A stretch of DNA of 64,000 bases, taken from contig NW_024468529.1 in NCBI RefSeq assembly GCF_001632365.1, positions 295,762 to 359,761 of the forward strand, given 5' to 3'. This DNA comes from Laetiporus sulphureus 93-53. Lineage: Eukaryota; Basidiomycota; Agaricomycetes; Polyporales; Laetiporaceae. Within the stretch, counting starts at the first letter, position 1, and every line of letters starts with the position of its first letter. Below, piece after piece: positions 61,003 to 64,000 of this stretch. The notes under the pieces were generated by a model. The model was given only the letters and a program-made list of their open reading frames with translations, did no database searches and was not told where the DNA came from. The translations under genes and the position numbers were made by a program.

Positions 61003-61705
61003 CTAGTCGTCATAACCCGGAGGGGCATCGTCAGGTACTCCCCCGCTATACGAGGGCCCCGCATCTCCAGGTGTATATGTCGCTGTGTGAATTGGCTCAG
61101 TAGCGACCTTAAGTATTGTAGCGTATGGGACGTACGCAAGCCCTCTTCCTCGTCTGCGGATTGCCGCTTCATGTATACCGCCCGTTCGCGCGTCTTCTCC
61201 AACACGCTCACGAACTCGAATATCCCCTTATCCTTGAAGCGTATCTCTGCCTTCGTGCCTTCCGTCAGCCTGCCTTCAGGTGCAGGTTTGATCTCGAGCC
61301 CCAGATAATTTGAGCCAAAATACGGCTGCTCGAACTTGGTGGATAGGAGCGTTGTGAGCGGGACTGAGAGCGATTCGAGCGATGTCGATTTGCTTGATCC
61401 ATCAGAGACGAAGACTAGCTGTGGGAGGATGAATAGAAGCAAGCAGCAGGAATGACAGCGTTAACGATCCCGAGCGAAGCGAGTGAAGGAGGCACGCGCA
61501 CCCGTTGATCTGTGAGCCACAGCCGTCCCACGTCTTTCAGTTTCTTCGCACCTCCCAACCCTCCTGAACTCGACGACCCCGTCGGCGGTCCGTCAGGGAT
61601 GAACAGTGCAACCTCGACGCCGCCGTCGACCGTCCTGATTGTCAGCTCGTTGGGCAGCGGGATGGGCGCGCGGGCTGGGCTGAGCATTGCACAATTGAGT
61701 GCCAT
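61003..61705 (-). CDS. WBP2-like PH-GRAM domain protein with PPxY tail
   Basis: Relative of animal WW-domain-binding protein 2; GRAM domains bind membranes or proteins, and PPxY motifs recruit WW proteins such as Rsp5/Nedd4 ligases. The start MALNCAMLSPARAPIPLPNE is the usual family N-terminus. Then come TVDGGVEVALFIPD, GAKKLKDVGRLWLTDQR and, after an intron of about 87 bases, LVFVSDGSSKSTSLESLSVP. YFGSNYLGLEIKPAPEG, TKAEIRFKDKGIFEFVSVLE and a short second intron follow. The tail is PTYTPGDAGPSYSGGVPDDA ending PPGYDD, with one PPGY motif. Length of about 195 residues is typical. It is convergent with RRP7. Confidence 0.92.
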
Positions 61706-62549
61706 CGTTGTGCAGGTTGCGCGTGTGGTGGGTTAGTGTCAGTTGTTATCCGGTGCTCGCGCAGCGGTGCAGCAGCAGCAGTAGCAGGAGTTGTTGGAGT
61801 GCCTCGGCAGCGTCCATCAGATCCTTGATCAAGCTTATAGCTCGCTGCCGTGAGAACGTGGCGGTCACCAGCAGTTGCGATCAGCGCCAAGTCCCGCCCG
61901 TTTCGAGTACGTTCTATCACATTAAAGGCCTTGTTTTTTTGTATGAATACAATCATCATCGCGACGGTTCTGTCTTGTGCAGGGAGGAAACGGAGCACAA
62001 CTGCTGCCTGTTACACGCATTTCGTACGTTTCAGGGTACACTACGATATTGATCGTTGATTAACGAAGCTGTGTGCTTACAGTTTATCGAGAAGGCCACG
62101 GGAGGTAGATGAGACAAGCTTTTGTGGATGCGAGAAATCAGCGAGAGGCTAACGGGGAGTGGAGACGCGATAGCCTGTCGGCAGGCTCGTGTGCGTTGAA
62201 CCTAGAGATCCGGTCTGTGTCGAAGAGCCCGCCCTCGCGTTACGTGAGCTTAAGATCCCACCGGATAATCAACCTCAACCTGAGCCTCAAGCGTCACAAA
62301 GTTCGCGGCGAAATACTTTCTCGTGACGCCACAAGTGCTCGTGTAAGGTGCGTTTTGAATGGGCGAGTATTTACAGGCTGATACGATAAAATGTGCGAAG
62401 TCATCGTGCACTCTTCTTATGATATGCCAGTGTGAACACGAGGTGCGTTTTTGACCCTCGTTCCCGTGCATCGGCGCGACTAATGCATCCGGTCCCATAA
62501 GTATAGAATGTAAAAGCATACGCCCTCTCTACACAACGGCACAACAAGA
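61706..62549. other. Intergenic region, no gene recognised
   Basis: About 840 bases between two same-strand genes. It must hold the promoter of the GRAM gene and the 3' UTR of the transporter. Short open frames here have no family resemblance. Confidence 0.45.
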
Positions 62550-63741
62550 TCACGCGCTCTGTGGGTTAGAATAGGCAAGAACGACGGGCGGCAGGCGGAT
62601 CGTCTCGAATGTCGAGTCTCGCGTGTAGAACCCGGAGATTGCACCGTAATATGCGCCACACGTCGCTGCGAGACCGAACGCGCCTCCAGCCTTGGAGAGG
62701 GCGGCATGTGCTGTTCAATGTAGGCTATCAGCGCGGACTGTATGCGATGAAGACACATATACTTACGGTGGAAGCAGTTCGCTGACAGGCAGCCCAGCGA
62801 AATCACGGTCATACCGAGCGTCCAGATGATAGGACCTGTGGTGCGAAGCGCACCAATGCTATGGGATGATGAAATCATCAGGGCAAGTTCTCCGACATGA
62901 CTTTGGTCATCTTACCAGAAGACGCCGGTGATCAAGCTGTTCGCACAACGACGACGTCAATATCCAGATCATCCTCGCCAATAATCCAGCTTACCACCAG
63001 ATGGCCATGTAGATGCCGATTGCATGGGTGAACTCAGTCGCATCCGGATATGCAGCCCTAAAACGTGTTCAATAGTAATCTCAAGAAATCAGCGGTGAAG
63101 TACTTACGCAATGCCGATCTCGGGGAGGTAAAGAGCGCCGTAGCTGAAATTGAACCCGCCATATGTGCAGAAGACGGTCCTGGCCGAAGACGTATCAAAT
63201 TAAAGAACGATCTTTTCCAAGTCAATCAAGCTCACCCCGCAAAGGTGTGGCTGCAAATTGCTGTCAGTATGCGCGCATTCCATCTACGCAGCAATGCACT
63301 CACCCCAGGTAGAATTCCATGCATCCGACCAATGTTTGTGAGATGCCTCCGTAGCTGTAAGTGTTCATCAATAAATGCTCGTATCCGATTACTTATAGTA
63401 CGTTACTTACAACGTCGCGAACAGCAGAACGAGGTTGGCCGACGTCACACCACCGGCCTCGAGAGTCAACAACGATGAGCATAGGAATACGGTGCCGTAT
63501 GCCAACATTCCCAGTGGGGTCTGAACGAGAATCGAGCCGTCAATTCACGGATGTTGTGCGATGACATTTCTATTCCGTTACTCACAGGGTTACCGAACTG
63601 GAAGGCTAGTGGAGTCGGAGGCGGTGGGGCGGGGGAGTGATACTCGGGAGTCATCGCCTCGGCATAGTAGTTCCCGTTGGCGTGACCCTCTGACGGGGTG
63701 AGCACAGTAACATGGTCCGACTTTCCTGACTTCTCGGACAT
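62550..63741 (-). CDS. GPR1/FUN34/YaaH (Ato) family acetate/ammonium-type transporter
   Basis: Six-helix plasma-membrane channel or transporter; fungal members move acetate/succinate or export ammonium. The start MSEKSGKSDHVTVLTPSEGH gives a cytosolic N-terminus with a Pro run just before LAFQFGNP. Many small exons follow: PLGMLAYGTVFLCSSLLTLE, VTSANLVLLFA, YGGISQTLVGCMEFYLG, TVFCTYGGFNFSYGALYLPE, AAYPDATEFTHAIGIYMAIW, SIGALRTTGPIIWTLGMTVI, LGCLSANC and HAALSKAGGAFGLAATCGAY with YGAISGFYTRDSTFE. It ends AYSNPQSA. The GGFNFSYGAL motif and the helix order identify the family. Substrate preference cannot be read. Confidence 0.9.
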
Positions 63742-64000
63742 GGCGGTGGCGGTGAGTTGGGAGCGCGGAAGGGGGAGGGGGCCGTGTAACGTGCGGGAGA
63801 GAGAGAGAGCCAGGGCGTGTTGCAGAGAAGAAGCGACAACTTCTTATACCATTGCCAAGAGACGGTGCGGTTCCTCGTACCTTTCTGGTGGAGCAATTAT
63901 ACTAGCGAGTTATCACGCTCGCACGTTGATGGGAATATCTAGGGGAATCCCAAATTTTTCAAGGGAAACGTCGCAGCAGAACGACGCTCTAACCGGTATG
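63742..64000. promoter_or_regulatory. Upstream region of the Ato-type transporter gene
   Basis: About 260 bases to the window end. A short GA microsatellite (gagagagagaga near 63793-63804) lies just upstream of the ATG, and minus-strand tataag at 63843-63848 is a possible TATA element about 100 bases before it. Confidence 0.4.

Overview
The window is nuclear DNA of a filamentous basidiomycete, most likely an Agaricomycete. Genes are dense, lie on both strands and are cut by many introns of roughly 50-65 nt. The deduced proteins belong to typical fungal families, including a DUF7918-type protein that is characteristic of mushroom-forming fungi. I see no prophage, CRISPR array, IS element, rRNA or convincing tRNA. 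Nothing looks like a secondary-metabolite cluster or an intact transposon. Exon joins were deduced by eye from reading frame, GT/AG signals and family conservation, so gene ends are firmer than individual splice sites.

Layout, left to right. 1-19 kb: a 5'-truncated APH/Aim9-like phosphotransferase (+), a three-finger C2H2 protein (-), a Pro/Gln-rich protein with nested tandem repeats (-), NDUFAF5 (+), TRM10 (-), an acyl-protein thioesterase (+), the PP4 regulatory subunit Psy2/SMEK (-), a THYN1-like EVE protein (+) and a second, membrane-anchored thioesterase paralogue (-). 19-37 kb: a Whi3/Scw1-like RNA-binding protein (-), a small Pro-rich single-TM protein (-), an SDR oxidoreductase (-), a 2.3 kb gene-poor stretch, a DUF7918 protein (+), eIF3b (-) and a three-RRM Csx1/Nam8/Ngr1-like protein (-). 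38.7-48.7 kb: one very large gene for the neurofibromin/Ira RasGAP (+). 49-64 kb: an unidentified coiled-coil protein (+), a stomatin-like SPFH protein (+), an RGS protein with C-terminal membrane segments (-), an isochorismatase-fold hydrolase (-), RRP7 (+), a WBP2-like GRAM protein (-) and a GPR1/FUN34/YaaH (Ato) transporter (-).

These are mostly chromosomal housekeeping and signalling genes rather than one pathway. Two themes recur. Several proteins act on RNA or translation (TRM10, Whi3-like, Csx1-like, eIF3b, RRP7, possibly THYN1). Others act in signalling (RasGAP, RGS protein, PP4 subunit, two predicted depalmitoylating enzymes). Three short divergent spacers (about 160, 190 and 240 bp) are probable shared promoters.

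I did not find a clearly new multi-gene system. The observations most worth checking are: an inverted thioesterase pair that has acquired different predicted localisation; three probable GC-AG introns, one of which is frame-neutral and interrupts the active-site motif of the hydrolase; a nested repeat array in the Pro-rich protein; and an 11-G run touching a proposed splice donor in the RasGAP gene.
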